From positions 1 to 41,552 of the forward strand of contig JAAEQF010000224.1 of NCBI GenBank assembly GCA_024231695.1: a stretch of 41,552 nt of DNA. Direction: 5' to 3'. Of this stretch, positions 40,919-41,552 are shown piece after piece. Numbering within the stretch: position 1 is the stretch's first letter; each line of letters begins with the position of its first letter. The translations under genes and the position numbers were made by a program. The DNA comes from FCB group bacterium (GTDB lineage Bacteria > Zixibacteria > MSB-5A5 > GN15 > JAAZOE01). The notes beneath the pieces are model-generated. The model was not told the DNA's origin and did no database searches. It saw only the letters and a list, made by a program, of their open reading frames with translations.

Positions 40919-41552
40919 ATGCTGGATATAAAATTCATTAGAGAAAACCCGGAACTGGTCAAAAAGGCCTGCCTTGACAAAAACGACAAAGCCGATATTG
41001 ACCGGATTATCGAACTCGATGCCGACCGTCGCAGGCTTTTAACCGATACCGAAGCGCTTCGCGCCGAGCAGAACAAAGCCTCGGGTGAAATCGCCAAGGT
41101 TAAAAAAGGTGGAGGAGATGCCACCGAGGCTATCGACGCCATGAAAGAAGTTTCCCAAAAAGCCGGGGAGATGACGGCCAAAGTCCGCGAAGTCGAGGAA
41201 AACCTTCAGCAGGCTATTCTACGCGTCCCCAACGTCCCCCATGATTCGGTTCCGGTCGGTCCCGATGAGGAGCATAATGTCACTATTCGTGAATGGGGTG
41301 ATAAACCCGAATTTTCTTTTACACCAGCGCCTCACTGGGAACTTGGCGAAAAACTGGGAATCATTGATCTTGCCCGCGGAGCCAAAGTCGCCGGCTCCGG
41401 ATTCATTGCCCTGCGTGGCGCCGGCGCTCGATTGGAACGAGCACTCGTTTCCTTTATGATAGACTATCATGTCGAACGTTTCGGCTTTACAGAAATCAGT
41501 CCTCCGTTTGTTGCCCGGGCCCAGTCCATGACCGGAACCGGTCAACTGCCCA
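40919..41552 (+). CDS. serS: Seryl-tRNA synthetase, 5' part (gene runs off the window)
   Basis: The frame stays open from the ATG at 40919 to the end of the window, 211 codons of the usual ~425. MLDIKFIRENPELVKKA is the standard N-terminus of bacterial SerRS. Residues ~30-100 form the long antiparallel coiled-coil arm that contacts the tRNA-Ser variable loop. Then come VPNVPHDSVPVGPDEEHNV and the start of the class II catalytic domain (SPPFVARAQSMTGTGQLP, motif 2 region not yet reached). No T-box or other leader structure is visible. Partial only because of the window edge. Confidence 0.96.
   Translation, partial: MLDIKFIRENPELVKKACLDKNDKADIDRIIELDADRRRLLTDTEALRAEQNKASGEIAKVKKGGGDATEAIDAMKEVSQKAGEMTAKVREVEENLQQAILRVPNVPHDSVPVGPDEEHNVTIREWGDKPEFSFTPAPHWELGEKLGIIDLARGAKVAGSGFIALRGAGARLERALVSFMIDYHVERFGFTEISPPFVARAQSMTGTGQLP

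Overview
The window looks like chromosomal DNA of a Gram-negative, probably uncultured bacterium of the FCB (Fibrobacteres-Chlorobi-Bacteroidetes) assemblage, perhaps Zixibacteria-like. This is inference. It rests on a PorV/FadL-type outer-membrane protein, a lipoprotein, a membrane-fusion/MacB export set, TPR membrane proteins, and promoters of the form TTGNNN-17-TAAATT that resemble the TAnnTT -10 of FCB organisms rather than TATAAT. Base composition is close to half GC, with two clearly AT-richer patches (10.2-10.7 kb and 14.9-15.5 kb). Most of the window is ordinary housekeeping and accessory metabolism. No CRISPR array, transposase, integrase or rRNA was seen.

Layout. 0.2-3.5 kb (+): tRNA-Leu(TAG), then tig-clpP-clpX, closed by an intrinsic terminator. 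3.5-4.8 kb (+): a GNAT acetyltransferase and a very short beta-carbonic-anhydrase-like protein. 9.8-4.8 kb (-): a tightly coupled operon tldD-tldE-small Tat-signal protein-prmC-radical SAM/SPASM protein. 9.8-10.9 kb: a palindrome-rich spacer enclosing two tiny membrane-protein genes. 14.2-10.9 kb (-): rpmE-yqhQ(DUF1385)-prfA, then a GNAT gene and pspC. 14.4-17.2 kb: an mmcQ/yjbR gene (+) converging on murQ and a lipoprotein gene (-); a 129-bp copy of the murQ 3' end and an AT-rich orphan membrane gene lie between them, which marks an old insertion or recombination.

17.4-18.3 kb (+): a membrane-anchored alpha/beta hydrolase with an unusual nucleophile elbow. 23.9-18.4 kb (-): sugar epimerase/SDR, small membrane protein, class-V aminotransferase, EamA transporter, then a polytopic membrane/TPR protein. 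24.0-27.7 kb (+): small membrane protein, heavy-metal-associated (HMA) protein, PorV-like protein, sodium:alanine symporter. 34.4-27.7 kb (-): oligoendopeptidase F, CDP-alcohol phosphatidyltransferase plus PfkB kinase, NYN protein, 1-pyrroline-5-carboxylate dehydrogenase, SWIB-domain protein. 34.6-38.5 kb (+): periplasmic adaptor and two MacB-type permeases without an ATPase. 39.6-38.5 kb (-): UDP-glucuronate-epimerase-like gene followed by a truncated ugd remnant. 39.8-41.55 kb (+): GT2 glycosyltransferase and the 5' part of serS, cut by the window edge.

The most notable items are the murQ/mmcQ duplication with its orphan gene, the tldDE/Tat-peptide/radical-SAM operon, the inverted palindromic repeats around the two-gene cassette, the ugd remnant, and a recurring promoter consensus. 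Several of those promoters lie so close to the start codon that leaderless mRNAs are predicted.
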